Assembly (NCBI RefSeq): GCF_011386835.1
Contig: NC_088792.1
Location: 236,040,394-236,104,393 of the forward strand
Length of the DNA stretch: 64,000 nucleotides
From: Chrysemys picta bellii
Lineage: Eukaryota; Chordata; Testudines; Emydidae
Direction of reading: 5' to 3'
Of this stretch, positions 44,620 through 55,616 are shown piece by piece; positions within the stretch are counted from its first letter, which is position 1; each line of letters starts with the position of its first letter. Made by a program: the position numbers and the translations under genes. The notes beneath the pieces are model-generated. The model was not told where the DNA came from. It ran no database searches and saw only the letters and a program-made list of their open reading frames with translations.

Positions 44620-46007
44620 CAGTACCATTCATCATTTATGCAGCTTCATCATAAGGTTACCGATTGGATCATTCTGTTTTATTTTCCTGTTTTCACATAA
44701 AATCAGAAGCGTTTATTGACCCTGAGACCTCTTTGAAAATTGTTACAGGATGTAACATCAATATCTAGAAATACAATATTTTTTGTGCTTCTTCAAAGTA
44801 CATTTCCCTCCCTTGAATCTTGACCTGTTGGTCATGCATCAGACATACTTCCTACCTTTTTAGTGCCAAAATCCACTGCTTTGATATTTTTTGGCTTGTG
44901 GTCATTGCTCACAAACAGAATTCCTACATTAAATAAATGGTCAATATTTATGTTATAAGGTTTCCTACATTCATCCCGGAAAGGTAGAACAACACAGGGG
45001 GTTAACTATCAAGGCCCTTAATTAAATATCAAACCTTTCCAGAACCCTATGCAGCCATCCCCTGCACACCTCTAAATATAATACTTGATTTGGCATCAAA
45101 ATCCTCAAAATGTTCCAGTTTCAATACTTCTAAACTTCTCTGTCCACTCAAATATCCAAGAAGTGCTGATCTATGACATATCCATCAGCAACACCTTTTG
45201 AGTGAGAATTAAATATATTGCCGAAGAAAACATATCTGCAACCCAGTATATCTTGCTGCACAGTAGCTCATGTTGCTTTTGTTCTGTAAACCTTCTTTTA
45301 AAAATCACCATCATAAAGCCAAAGTATGCAAACAAACTTGCTTTTAAAGGACCTTGGTGGTTGATTTGGGGCTATTTTCCCTTACTTGAAGATTTCTGCA
45401 AAGTGTCAAAAGAGCATGAAAATGAATGAATGTGTTGCCCAATTCTGGCATTCATAAAGTGGTTTTAGTTCATGCAAATAGGCCCCAGCTATGTTGCAGT
45501 TGGAAAGATGTAAAGTTCATTAAGACAAGACTTGTCCCAAAAGTGAAATCTCAAAGACAGATTCAATAAATGCAGGGGATGTCTTGTTTTGTTTTTCTTT
45601 GTTAAGATGTAGCTGGTGAGTTTCTACTCTTTAAACTAATAATTTAGTATATGGCCCAAACTTCACCTTCAGGATATATGGCTAATATTAACATACCAAT
45701 GCACAATGCAAATATTTTTACAACCAATTGAATAAACAAATCCAATTACACTTTTACTTGGATCTCATGAATTTTTTTGAAAAATAGAAATACCATTTCT
45801 TGAGCTGGCCATTGACTTTTCAGTAATATTGCTTTATAGTCTACTGACATTTTAAGTAGACCAATTTCATGTACCTTTCCAAAAGTGCTTAGACTAACTT
45901 GGCATGTGGATACTTTGTCTCAAAATTTCAAATCTGATGCCTAAAGATAAGCTCTTAAATCTATATTTAGGCACCTAAAGAGAAGCGACCTGATTTTTCA
46001 GAGGAAC
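44620..46007. other. No gene recognised
   Basis: AT-rich unique-looking DNA with no supported feature. Confidence 0.4.
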
Positions 46008-46015
46008 TGGACAAC

Positions 46016-46246
46016 CGGAGCCGGCTCCAGCATTTTTGCTGTCCCAAGCGGTGGGGGGAAAAAAAAAAAGCCATGATCGGCGGCAGCTCTACCCCCGCCA
46101 CTTTGTTCTTCGGCGACAATTCAGCGGCCGGTCTTTCCCTCCGAGAGGGACTGAGGGACCTGCCGCCAAAGAGCCGGACGTGCCGCCCCTTTCCGTTGGC
46201 CGCCCCGAGCACCTGCTTGCTGCAATGGTGCCTGGAGCTGGCCTTG
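46016..46246. mobile_element. hAT-type MITE with 8-bp target duplication
   Basis: The ends CGGAGCCGGCTC and GAGCTGGCCTTG are inverted repeats related to those at 36077. TGGACAAC flanks both sides (46008-46015, 46247-46254). Relative to 36077 the copy is reversed: 'TTTTTGCTGTCCCAAGCGG' lies on the left and 'GTGCCTGGAGCTGGCC' on the right. Frames inside are shadows. Confidence 0.88.
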
Positions 46247-46317
46247 TGGACAACCACAGCTTCCCCCAGCAGTATTTGGGAAAATGCTGAAATTTTAGGA
46301 GGCTAGTTACAGGTACT

Positions 46318-47375
46318 TGTGACATCCTGCTCAGAACACCCAGACCTGTGAACCGCTGCGCTTAGCAAGAGCGAGAGCTTTGCTGCTGCTGAGCAGTGTG
46401 TCAGCTTCGTGACACACCACCCTGTCTGCCTTCCGACCAAACTCTTCAAGACTCTGCCAGTCTAAACCTTGCCTTACAGGTAACAATCAGTGCACCCCAA
46501 TTCCCAAGTTCCCCAGAGATGTCTCCCTGCAGTGTCCAGTCCCTCTCACTGGACACTCTCAGAAATTATTAGGTTTGCTGCCTCCAAAGAGACAGAGCAC
46601 ACCCCAACCTGTTAGCTTAACTGAAGGCTCACATGTCACTTTAATACACAGCACTGAGATGGTTTTGTAGTGAAACAAAAATACATTTATTAACAAAGAA
46701 CAAAGATTTATGTGATATTAAGCAAGAAATAAAGAGGTATGGTTACAAACAAAGCAAAATAAAACACATGTTCTAGTGACTAAAACTTAATTTTAGCAAG
46801 TTACAATCTTTGTCTAAGCCATTTTCTTACATCAAGTTACCAGCATCCCCAGCTCTCCAGCCAGGTGACCCAGTGTTCACAGAAAAGAATCAAAAAGGTG
46901 CTGTTCCCTTTGTTCTGATTAAGTGATGGATAATTAAAATGCCTTTTTGCTCCCTTTATATTACCCAAAGTCCACTGTCTCCACCTCAAGGCTTCCTGGG
47001 GTGAAGCTTCTGTCACCTGGGGTAAAGATTTTGTGCTCACCAAGCTGCTGCTTGTTAGCTTGATAGCCCTGTTTATATGTTTATTGTTGTATATGTAAAT
47101 GTGCTTCCATTGTCCTCTGCCAGTGATCAAGTTGGTCAGACAGGTAAATACACATTTCTTTTATCTAGAGCAGGCTAAGTGTACATACTGCCTCCCAAAC
47201 CCATTTTAAGAACATATTTCCAGCAAAAGACTGTAACTCTTTTTACTCAGCTCTTACATACGTCACATAATGATTTTCAGGACAGTGTGTCATCAGTTTA
47301 CTTATGATACTTTACATGACACCTTTCAGATACATATTATGACAACAGTGTGTTGGGGATAATGAGTGTGTCAGG
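46318..47375 (-). mobile_element. LTR-like repeat, probably minus strand
   Basis: A ~1-kb block without coding capacity. Read on the minus strand it starts TGACACACTCATTATCCCC and ends GGATGTCACA, has a polyadenylation-like AATAAA (complement of 46685-46690) and no ORF. I recall this as a common turtle repeat. Flanks do not show a clear target duplication, so ends and class are uncertain. Confidence 0.4.
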
Positions 47376-47557
47376 GCTGATATGATTTACAGAATTGTGG
47401 GCCCTCTGCCAGTGGGCATTGATGAGCGCCCAGGGTCACCGTATGCAGGTTTGAAAATGGTGGCCTTTGCTAATAAATGAATTACAATCAGACAAATGGG
47501 TCAAATTTGCTGGTGTTCAGGTGTCCCTATCTTTTATGCAATTTAAGAGTTGGATGC

Positions 47558-47786
47558 TGTGCCAGGGTGCTGTTAGCAGCTATAAGTTGAGCCCTGTAGA
47601 AGCCAGCACCCTGGTCACTTAGAACACCCAGGGCACTGGGTGTAGTTAGAGTAGGAGGGACATAGGTAGTTGGGGTTTGGAAGGGTGGAAGGGATCACTT
47701 GCACCTGTAGAGAGCCTGATGTGCTAATAAGGTCATTAGCTCACCAGCTGGATAACTCTGATAAGAAAGCTAGCAGTATAAAAGGC
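47558..47786 (+). mobile_element. LTR-like fragment, interrupted by a TIR element
   Basis: It starts TGTGCCAGGGTGCTG and runs to GTATAAAAGGC (TATA box at about 47777). The TA-flanked element at 47789 interrupts it immediately afterwards. Non-repetitive-looking sequence resumes at 48964-49160 and may be its downstream part. No hairpin of the Gmr1-like type was found. Confidence 0.35.
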
Positions 47787-47788
47787 TA

Positions 47789-48961
47789 CTGGGGGAATTC
47801 TGCACCACTATGCATGTGAAGAATTCATGTCCCCTGCAGATTTCTTTGTCCTGTTCCCCCAAGCCCCCAGAAAATGACTTTCTGATGGGGAAGCAAAGAG
47901 AAGCTGCAAAAGCAGTCATGTGCCCCTTCCCAGCAGGGTGGGCATGTCATTTCTGGCACTCAGAGCAGTAAATCACTGCTGGGAATGCTCTGGCTAGTGG
48001 CTTCTACCCTGTGCGGGGCTCAGCTCCTCTTTCCCTGCAAGGAGTGTCCAGGGCCGGATCAGACCTACCTCCAGAAACTTCCCCCTAGCTGCAGGAAGCT
48101 CTACCCCACCCCACAACATTGCTTCCTTCCCCCATCGCTCCTCAGCCATGGGGGGAGGTCTCCGTGTATGGGGAGCTGCTCCCCCATCCGCCCAACCCCT
48201 GTACACCCGGACCCTTTCCCGTACACACCTGAATCCTACCCTGCTGAGCCTCACCCCTGGCATCAGGTGCCCCCTGTACCCAGACCTCCCTGCTGAGCCC
48301 CTCCTGCTCATCTGGTCCTCCACCCTTGCACCCAGATCACTCCCCACTGAGACCCAGACCCCTACACCCAGATCCCCCTGATAAATCCCAACCACTTTCA
48401 CTTGGACACCACGGCAGAATCCCATTTCTCCTATACCCACAACCCTCCAATGAACCCCTGTACATTCAGATGCCCCCCAAACCCTGCACTGAGCCACCCA
48501 CACTCAGGTTGCCTCACACCGAACCTTCTCACCCCATGCCTGGATCCCCCCCCACACACACTAAGCCCCTCCACACTTGGATTCTGCTGGGCTGAGCCTG
48601 CTTGCCCCACACCTGGATCAGAGGCCAGGGTTGGGCGTGCATGCAAGATTCTGTCCCTCTAACTTCCTATCTTGATGTACTTGACATGGAGGGGCAGGGC
48701 CCCGGGTTATTTGTGGGGCAGGCCTGGCCCTTGTGCTGTGTCAGGGTCGCGTGCAGCCTCACTGCCAAGTCCGTGTCCTGGGGGGTGGGGGGTGGGGGTA
48801 GGCTGAAGGGTTATCTCCCACCTCCGTGCAGCCAGTAGCCTGTGTTCCCTACTGCCATGCTAGAGTCTCCACATTTATTTATTGACAAATAAAATATGCA
48901 GAATTTTGCAGAATTTTAAAATATGCACGGATTTTTTTTTTAAGCAGAATTTCCTCGGGAG
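47789..48961. mobile_element. TIR DNA transposon remnant with TA flanks (second copy)
   Basis: The left end CTGGGGGAATTCTGCACC and right end AGCAGAATTTCCTCGGGAG are imperfect inverted repeats, with TA on both sides (47787-47788, 48962-48963). At 1.17 kb it is longer than the copy at 10858 but has the same termini. The centre is C-rich tandem-like sequence, generating overlapping Pro/His-rich frames on both strands (47985-48838) that are not genes. Confidence 0.72.
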
Positions 48962-48963
48962 TA

Positions 48964-50149
48964 AAATGCTGATCCAGGGAGCAGGAAAGTGATTGTTATA
49001 ACTGCTGTTATATGATTGTGTTGTACCTGAAGCTTAAGAAGGAGACAAACAATAAGCACATGTGGTGAAGATACCTTGGTGGACCTGTATGCTGCTTAAT
49101 TCGCCAAGAGGGCTTACCAGCTAGGACTTTCCTGGAGAGGAAGGGGGAGCCTGTTCATAGATGGGTAGAAAATGTTCCAACTGTTAAAATACATAAAAAA
49201 CATCAATTTAATATGTTAAAGAAAGTTCTATCTTCATAATAATTGCCATTGTCTTTCCTTCCCAAGTAGTGTAATTGTGGCCAAATTTTCAAATAGTCTT
49301 CTAAAAATGCATGCTTGAAAGTCATGTGCACACCATTTGAGTATACTCGTGCTCTTCAAAGACAGTGGGTATTATGGGCTGCACTGCTATAACTGAGAAG
49401 ATAATTTGGTCCCAATTATTTCTTTTCCTCCTGATAACCATATATGTGACTTCTATTACTGTTAAAGTTTCAACATCTGCTCTATTTGCAATATCTCAAG
49501 CTGAGTTATCTTCACACATCAGTAAAAGGAAGCTTAATGTTTGCAAAAGAGACTGAAAGGCTCACACCAAAAGGCTTAAAAGCATACATTGTACTCTGAA
49601 TTTTAGTCAGGAAAGTAATTATGAAAGGGAAGCCTCCCAAAGGGCACAGGATATGGTAGAGAATCCTGTTTTCTGACAGTATTCCTCTTCATACTTACTC
49701 ATTGAGGAGAGTGTCTTATTAGCCCTATTTAATTAGCACTGAATAGATAATGCTCTACTGTATGCTGCACATCACGGTGTCATTTTTCCTTCTATCTTTT
49801 CATTCATCTTATCCTATGAGCACCGTTTTTGTAAAGTATATTGTAATCTCCAAAGGAAAGTATTGGAAGTGTCGAACAAATGAGCCAGTAAAATGATATT
49901 CTAAACTGACTTTATATGTTAAGTTTATGTTTTCACACTCACCTTGTAAAAGCCAAGGTAACATCACACTGCTTGTGAACTTCAATGTAAAAAATCACTG
50001 CTGCAATTCTGGTAGCTTAGGCAACAAAGATTAAATGCTCTGATAACTTCCAACTTTATGGATACTGTTTACACGTATTCCTCTAAACATCTGCTTATGT
50101 ATACACCTAAGGGGAAAAAATCTGGTTATAGAGTAAGGCTGAACTTTCT
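48964..50149. other. No gene; possible LTR remainder at its start
   Basis: 48964-49160 may be the downstream part of the LTR-like fragment at 47558. The rest is AT-rich with no supported feature. Confidence 0.35.
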
Positions 50150-50650
50150 AAGCGGGCGGGGCAAGGGTGTTCGGTTTTGTGTGATTAGAAAGTTGGCAAC
50201 CTTAAGGGGAGCTGGCCCTTGTGAGTAGAACTGGACCCATTGTCAGAGCAAGTTAGCCTAATCTATCCAATTGAAGGGGGCTGGGCTATTCCTGGGCCTA
50301 TAAAAGACTGCCAGAGGGTAGGAAATGGAAGGAAATGATTAGGAGAGGCTGTGCCTGGGGAAGAGAAGCCAGGGTGCAGTGAAGCTAACTCCTCTGATGG
50401 TTCCCTGGAGCAAGAAACCAGGTGCTCAGGGAAGCACTCCTGAGTCTACTGCTCCAGGAAGAGAGCAGAGCTGACTAGAATTGGGAAGCTGCCAGGAGTA
50501 AGAGTGCCAGAGACCCTAGGGAGGGGTGGCCATGAAGCCTGGGAGAAAAAGGGTGAGTTCAAAGACTCTCTTCTCTTTATGTGCCTGTTTTAAGAGAATA
50601 AACCTCCTTACAGGAGACTGGGTGTGCATTTGAAAGCTATGGAGAAGCCC
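50150..50650 (+). mobile_element. LTR-like segment
   Basis: It has a TATA box (CCTATAAAAGAC near 50299), a G/A-rich middle with 'GAAGCCAGGGTGCAGTGAAG' and a polyadenylation-like GAGAATAAACC near 50595, about 300 bp apart, as in U3-R-U5. LTR ends and target duplication were not found. Confidence 0.35.
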
Positions 50651-50879
50651 TGCCTGGTGACTATTTCAATCCATGAAAAAATTTGATACTTCAACTTTTC
50701 ATTCTAATTTAGGATAAAGTATTCTCTTTAGTAAGCCCATTGGCACTCTCAAAGTACAAGAATAAATTTTACAGGATATACTTTCAAATAAAGGTTTCAA
50801 AGAATCATTTTATTTAGCTTTAACAGGTCAGAGTCTCAACTGGTATAAATTAGAGGAGCGTTAATGAAGTCAATGTTGC

Positions 50880-51640
50880 TACACTGATTTATATAAGCTG
50901 AGGACCCGGTCCAGTAAGTGTTCTCATAAGTGGTTATAGTTGGGGCTAGTATCCCTGCCTATTATAAATGGTGCCTGACTCTTCCCATGGTAAGGCCCTG
51001 TTTTCAGTTGCATATTACTCTGCCAACCTTTAACTGTTTGGGCTGAAACTTTCCATGCTGGGTGGTCTGCCACAGGTTGAATTTTTTTGCTTGCTTGCAA
51101 AATTTCAGTCAAAAGAGTTCAGCCCTTTCTGAGAAAAAGGGTAGAGAAACTTGTGGATCTATGGGAGAGTAGATTGGGACAAGGAGATGGTGGTGGGGGA
51201 AAGTGGGACTGAAAGTTAAGGGAAATAGGGTAGATTGGGAGCCAATTGGGGAGGGAGACTGAGATTGGATGAGGAGGGAGAGCCTAGATTAACTGGGAAA
51301 GGAGACTAGGACTGAGGACTAGTGAGGAAGGGGGAGAGTAGGAAGAAGGGGGATAAATTTGATAAGTTGGGGTACAAGCAAAAAGTTGAGACTGGGATAA
51401 AGATCTTGAAGGGACACTAAGATTGGGACTAGGACCCAGTGGGGATGGGAAACGTAGATGGGAGAGGAAGAGGCTGGAAGCCAGGTTTGGGGAGAGACAA
51501 ATCAAATCATGAGCTGGGAAGAGGGGAACTGGGACTAGCTGGGCAAAAAGACTGGAGTGGGAGGGGTGAGATTAGGAGTTGTGATATCAATGGTTCCTTC
51601 CCCAAGATAGTAACAGCATTTTGGAGGAAAATAATAAAGG
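50880..51640. repeat. Unclassified dispersed repeat with purine-rich domain
   Basis: The first part (GCTGAAACTTTCCATGCTGG, GTCTGCCACAGGTTGAATTTTTTTGC) looks like a dispersed turtle repeat I know only by appearance. 51170-51570 is a ~400-bp purine-rich stretch of degenerate 'GGGACTGGGA' and 'GATTGGGA' words on the plus strand. Non-coding. Confidence 0.4.
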
Positions 51641-52281
51641 TTATCTTAGGGCATTCCCACCATAGTAGTTAGACAGGTTTTGTTTCCACTTTGCACTTGT
51701 GCAAACAACTATACCAGGGGCAAGGCAACAGAGAATCAGGCCCTGCACTGAGATGTTTTTGAGCTGCCGCCCCCACCCCCCCCGAGCATGTGATAAGTAT
51801 AGTGACTGAGTGACAGCTTTAATATAAAGGATCTTACATTTGTGGGTGATAAGACACAGGGATACACTGTAATTTCGACAACAGTGTCTTGAGAGAAACC
51901 ACAGAATGAAAAAAAAATGTCTGCTTGGGTGGCTGACAGTGTTCAAGCACAGATTCTTTTGCTGAATTAGCAAAAGCACAGATTCTTTTCCTTCTTAGGG
52001 GGGAACTATGCCTTTGAACTGTAACCTTTGCTACCAAACCATTGTAAGCAGGGTCTGAATGAACTCTTCTGACAGCTGGTTGGGGAGGGGGAGAGACTTC
52101 AGGAGCAAACTATATTTACATGAACACATCTACTCTGCCAAGATATCCAGTAGATAGAGCTGTGTTGCTCAAACTGATCAACTTTGGCTGGTGTTGGGTT
52201 ACAAATTACTGAATGCAGGGGTAGTGAAATGTTATCAATGTTGTTGTCTTTATTGTATGAGTAAAGGGGAGCAGAACTGTG
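51641..52281. other. No gene recognised
   Basis: Unique-looking. GCACAGATTCTTTT is repeated 27 bp apart at about 51949 and 51976, a small local tandem. Confidence 0.35.
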
Positions 52282-53119
52282 CTTAACCTGTGCCAAATGA
52301 GGGGGTTACGCTCAGCTGAAAGGACCTTGTTAAGCCAGGGGCTCGAATGCCAGACCCCTGTGACAGTAAGGGGGAGGGAATGGAATGGAACGGAACAGAT
52401 CAGATGTCATGTCCCAGCCAGGAGATGTGGAATCTCCTTAAGAGTCCCTGGTCTGTTCCTCCCCATTGTTCAAAGATAGAGCTAAATTGGGCTTTTTTAG
52501 GAGCCCTTTGTTATTTCAAGTACTCAATAAGAGTTAATTTCACTTGTGGTGGGGGAGTGTTTCTGCTGAGAGCTAAAAATCACTAAGGGGCTGATGTACA
52601 GAGGTCACAGCAGAGAGGCAGGTGGCAAAACTGGCAAGCAGTAGGTTGGCGGGGTGGCCAGGCAGTGAGGAACAGCAGCTAGCGGGGTGGCCAGGCGGTG
52701 AGAAACAGCAGCTGGCGGGGTGGCCAGGCAGAGCAAGCAAGGTGAGTGGGGTGTGGTGAGGGAGCAGAGGGGGCACAGTAAAGGAACTTTTGGTTGTGGA
52801 ACTCAGGAACATGAGGTAGAAGACTCTGCCCCAGGCACTTTGGGGTGGGTGTCCTGCTCAGTTTTTTGTTTATGAATCCTGTGTGTGGTATTTTCCTTAA
52901 TTTATGTTGGGTGACTTCCCTTCTTTCATTAAAAGTTTCTTTTCTACACTCAGACTCTGCTGGCGAGAGGGGAAGTATTGCCTCTCAGAGGGGTGGTGTG
53001 TAAATTTCCTAGCTTACTGGGTGGGGACTTGAGCCGGTTCTGTGTTTTGTTGAAAGGGAACCTCTAGATATTGAACCCAGCCCTGGTTGCTGCTGGCTCC
53101 ACCTGGCAGGCAGAAGGGT
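52282..53119 (+). mobile_element. LTR-like segment with internal tandem repeat
   Basis: Its composition resembles an LTR: C/G-rich tandem units (52648-52733), 'TTCATTAAAAGTTTCTTTTC' near 52925 and an end like GCAGAAGGGTTACA at about 53119. The left end and target duplication are not clear. Frames at 52279-52586 and 52573-52812 are short and unrecognised. It could be an endogenous-retrovirus or gypsy LTR. Confidence 0.33.
52648..52733 (+). repeat. 33-bp tandem repeat, about 2.6 copies
   Basis: Units of 'GGCGGGGTGGCCAGGCAGTG' followed by 'AGGAACAGCAGCT'. The first two are full and the third partial. Confidence 0.8.
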
Positions 53120-53529
53120 TACACCAGAAACCATTCTGCAGGTGAAAATCAAGTGAGCATTAAACAGTTTCATAATATCAAATCGGCTTCCCATTGACAA
53201 AAACAAATTAGGCTTATTGAAAATAATTTATTAAGCATTATTTAGGGACTCTCTGAAGCAACCTCCTTAAAAAATAGGTAAATCAGACCTCAGGAACATA
53301 ATGGGAAACAAAGGGAATAGATCATGTGCAGCAAAATATGGTAAAGTTGCATTCCATAAATAAGTGGCCACACAGCATCCAATTATTTCTGTAAGATAAG
53401 GCCGCTTTTTTTTTTTTTCCATTCATCATGTAGAAGATAACTCACTCGGAGAATCATTATTGGTAGGAGAACTCTCAATCTCCTTAATAAGGAGCTTATA
53501 GGTTTTGATGATACAGTGGCAATTATAAG
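53120..53529. other. No gene recognised
   Basis: AT-rich DNA between the LTR-like segment and the hAT MITE. It contains a T-run at about 53406-53418 and no supported ORF. Confidence 0.35.
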
Positions 53530-53537
53530 ATCTAGAC

Positions 53538-53726
53538 CAGTGGTCTCCAAAGGGGGTGCGCAAGAGGATCCTTGCGGTGCATGGCAGGAGGAGGTTTTGT
53601 TTTGTTCATCCGAGCAGCTTTTTTTTTTTTTCTTCAGTAAAAATGGTAGAGCCGGCGCAGCAGGGGGTGCGTGCTCAATTGTTTTACTGATAGAGGTGCG
53701 CAATCAAAAAAGTTTGGAGACCACTG
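53538..53726. mobile_element. hAT-type MITE with 8-bp target duplication
   Basis: Ends CAGTGGTCTCCAAA and TTTGGAGACCACTG are perfect inverted repeats, flanked by ATCTAGAC at 53530-53537 and 53727-53734. At 189 bp it is the smallest complete hAT MITE here. Internal 'GGGGGTGCGC' words occur twice. Confidence 0.93.
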
Positions 53727-53734
53727 ATCTAGAC

Positions 53735-54309
53735 AGAAGTGGGAGAGAACTTCCATTGTGGACAAACATCCAAAGCTAACTTTGAACTTGAGTCCCCCAT
53801 ATCAAATAAATGCATTGCCAGCTGGCTTCAGTGCATGTCATATGTAAGGAGAAAATATAACTGTAAGGAATATGTCAGTGGCTTGTATTCAGACTAACTT
53901 CATTGCAAGGTGCATTATTTTTGTGTTACTCATGAGGAAAAATATTATTTGATATAAACTTAGACATTTAAAGGAGTTAAAATGCTATAATGTGCACTGC
54001 ACCCTGTTGGTGCAATAATATACTAGCTATATTTATATACTAATATTATAGATTTAAAACACCAATGTGAACATGATATGATAAGGACAAACTATCTCAG
54101 TTTCTGTAATCTATTGGAATCCTTTCAGGAGTTAAACAAGAGTTGATAATGGTAAACTGGTTGATGTAATTTGGGGGTGAAGGGATGTGTTATAAAATCC
54201 TCATAAAGGGCTGTTAATGAAACCAGGGTCATGGGGTGACAGGCAAAGTAACGTCTACAATTAGAAACTAAAGAAGAGAAGACAAAGGGGAGGAATAAAT
54301 AGTCAAATT
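53735..54309. other. No gene recognised
   Basis: AT-rich. From about 54100 the sequence may already be the start of the decayed LINE that follows. Confidence 0.35.
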
Positions 54310-55085
54310 TCAATATGGCAAAACGTTAACAGTGCAGTGCCCCAAGATTCTGTACTCGGACTGAGGTTGTTTAATAGATTTATTTATGATCTGGAAAACA
54401 GGGAGCAGCCATTTGACAACACTTGTCAATGACCCAAATGTATTTACATGATAAAAGTCAGAACTAATTGTTAGGAACTGGGGAGGGACAAAGTTAGGTG
54501 AACAGCTAGCATAAAGGCAGATGGAATTCAGTGTCATTGCTGAGAAATGCAAGGTTGTGCACATTAAGAATAATTTGAATTAGCCTCCACACTGCTGGAT
54601 TCTAAATTATCTATAATCTTTCAGGGAAAAGAACAAGGCTATATTGTGGGCAGATCTATGTACATATGAAAAATCAAGTAGAAAATGCTGAAAATATTCT
54701 TATGCCATTCTATAATCAATGGTGTGCTTTCACCTGGACTACTGTATTCAGTTCTGATATTCCTGTCTCTAAAAGAATATAGAAGAAATAGGAGTCCAGA
54801 GATGGATGATAAAATAATGGAAAAACTGAAAAGGGTGGAACTGTTTAGTGTACACAGGAAATAAATGACATGGAACATAATAGTTATACACAATAATTAA
54901 TCATGTAGGAAAGAAACGGTTGCTTCCATATTTACTCTCTCATAATGCAAGAAGGAAGGCCTATTCAGTGAAATATGCAGGGGAAAAAATTGGAAATAGT
55001 TTTTATACAACACTTATTTAACCTGTGGAACTCATTGGATTTATATTGAGGCTGAGAGCTTAGTAAGATTCATAAAAGGATGTGA
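54310..55085 (+). mobile_element. Old CR1/L3-like LINE remnant
   Basis: Degenerate coding-type words in LINE order: 'AACAGTGCAGTGCCCCAAGATTCTG', 'AATGCAAGGTTGTGCACATTAAGAA', 'CACCTGGACTACTGTATTCAGTTCTG', 'GGTTGCTTCCATATTTACTCTCTCATAATGC'. It is full of stops and indels, older than the CR1 copies at 20668 and 27265. Confidence 0.6.
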
Positions 55086-55090
55086 TATTT

Positions 55091-55616
55091 ACCATATATA
55101 CTCGTTCATTAGCCCATTCGTTTATAAGCCAACACCGCAAGATGGATAGGTAAAAATGGCAAAAACTGTATGACCCTTTCATAAGCCAACCTTATATTTC
55201 AGGGGTTAGCAAACTTTGGCTCCCAGCCCATCAGGGTAAGCCACTGGCGGGCTGGGATGTTTTGTTTACCTGGAGCATTCGCAGACACGGAGCCCCTCAG
55301 CTCCCAGTGCCCGCAGTTTGCCGTTCCCAGCCAAGGGGAGCTGCGGGAACTGGCAGACAGTACATCCCTCGGCCCACGCTGAGTGCCTGCAATCGCTCCA
55401 GGTAAACACAATGTCCTGGCCCACTAGTGGCTCTACCCTGATAGGCTGGGAGCCAAAGTTTGCCATTCCCTGGTCTACAATGACAATGTATTAGATATTC
55501 AATAGAGCTTAAAATCATCAAATTTTGGTGTACACCCATTGATAAGCCAACCTCAACTCTTTGATGCTTCACTTTTTTACCAAAAAAATTTGGCTTATGA
55601 ACAAGTATATACAGTA
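55091..55616. mobile_element. Composite MITE (outer ATATACTCGTTCAT element)
   Basis: The outer ends ACCATATATACTCGTTCATTAGCC and GGCTTATGAACAAGTATATACAG are approximate inverted repeats. It contains 'CATAAGCCAACCTTATATTT' left of the inner element and 'TTGATAAGCCAACC' right of it. A hAT-like MITE (55200-55472) sits in the middle. From memory the two occur together as a unit elsewhere in turtle genomes. Confidence 0.65.
55200..55472. mobile_element. hAT-like MITE inside the composite element
   Basis: The ends CAGGGGTTAGCAAACTTTGG and CCAAAGTTTGCCATTCCCTG are inverted repeats, and the interior is a near-palindrome (GGTAAACA/TGTTTACC and GGAGCTGCGGGAACTG words). The flanks (TTATATTT, GTCTACAA) are not an 8-bp duplication. 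That fits either old divergence or co-amplification with the outer element. Confidence 0.7.
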
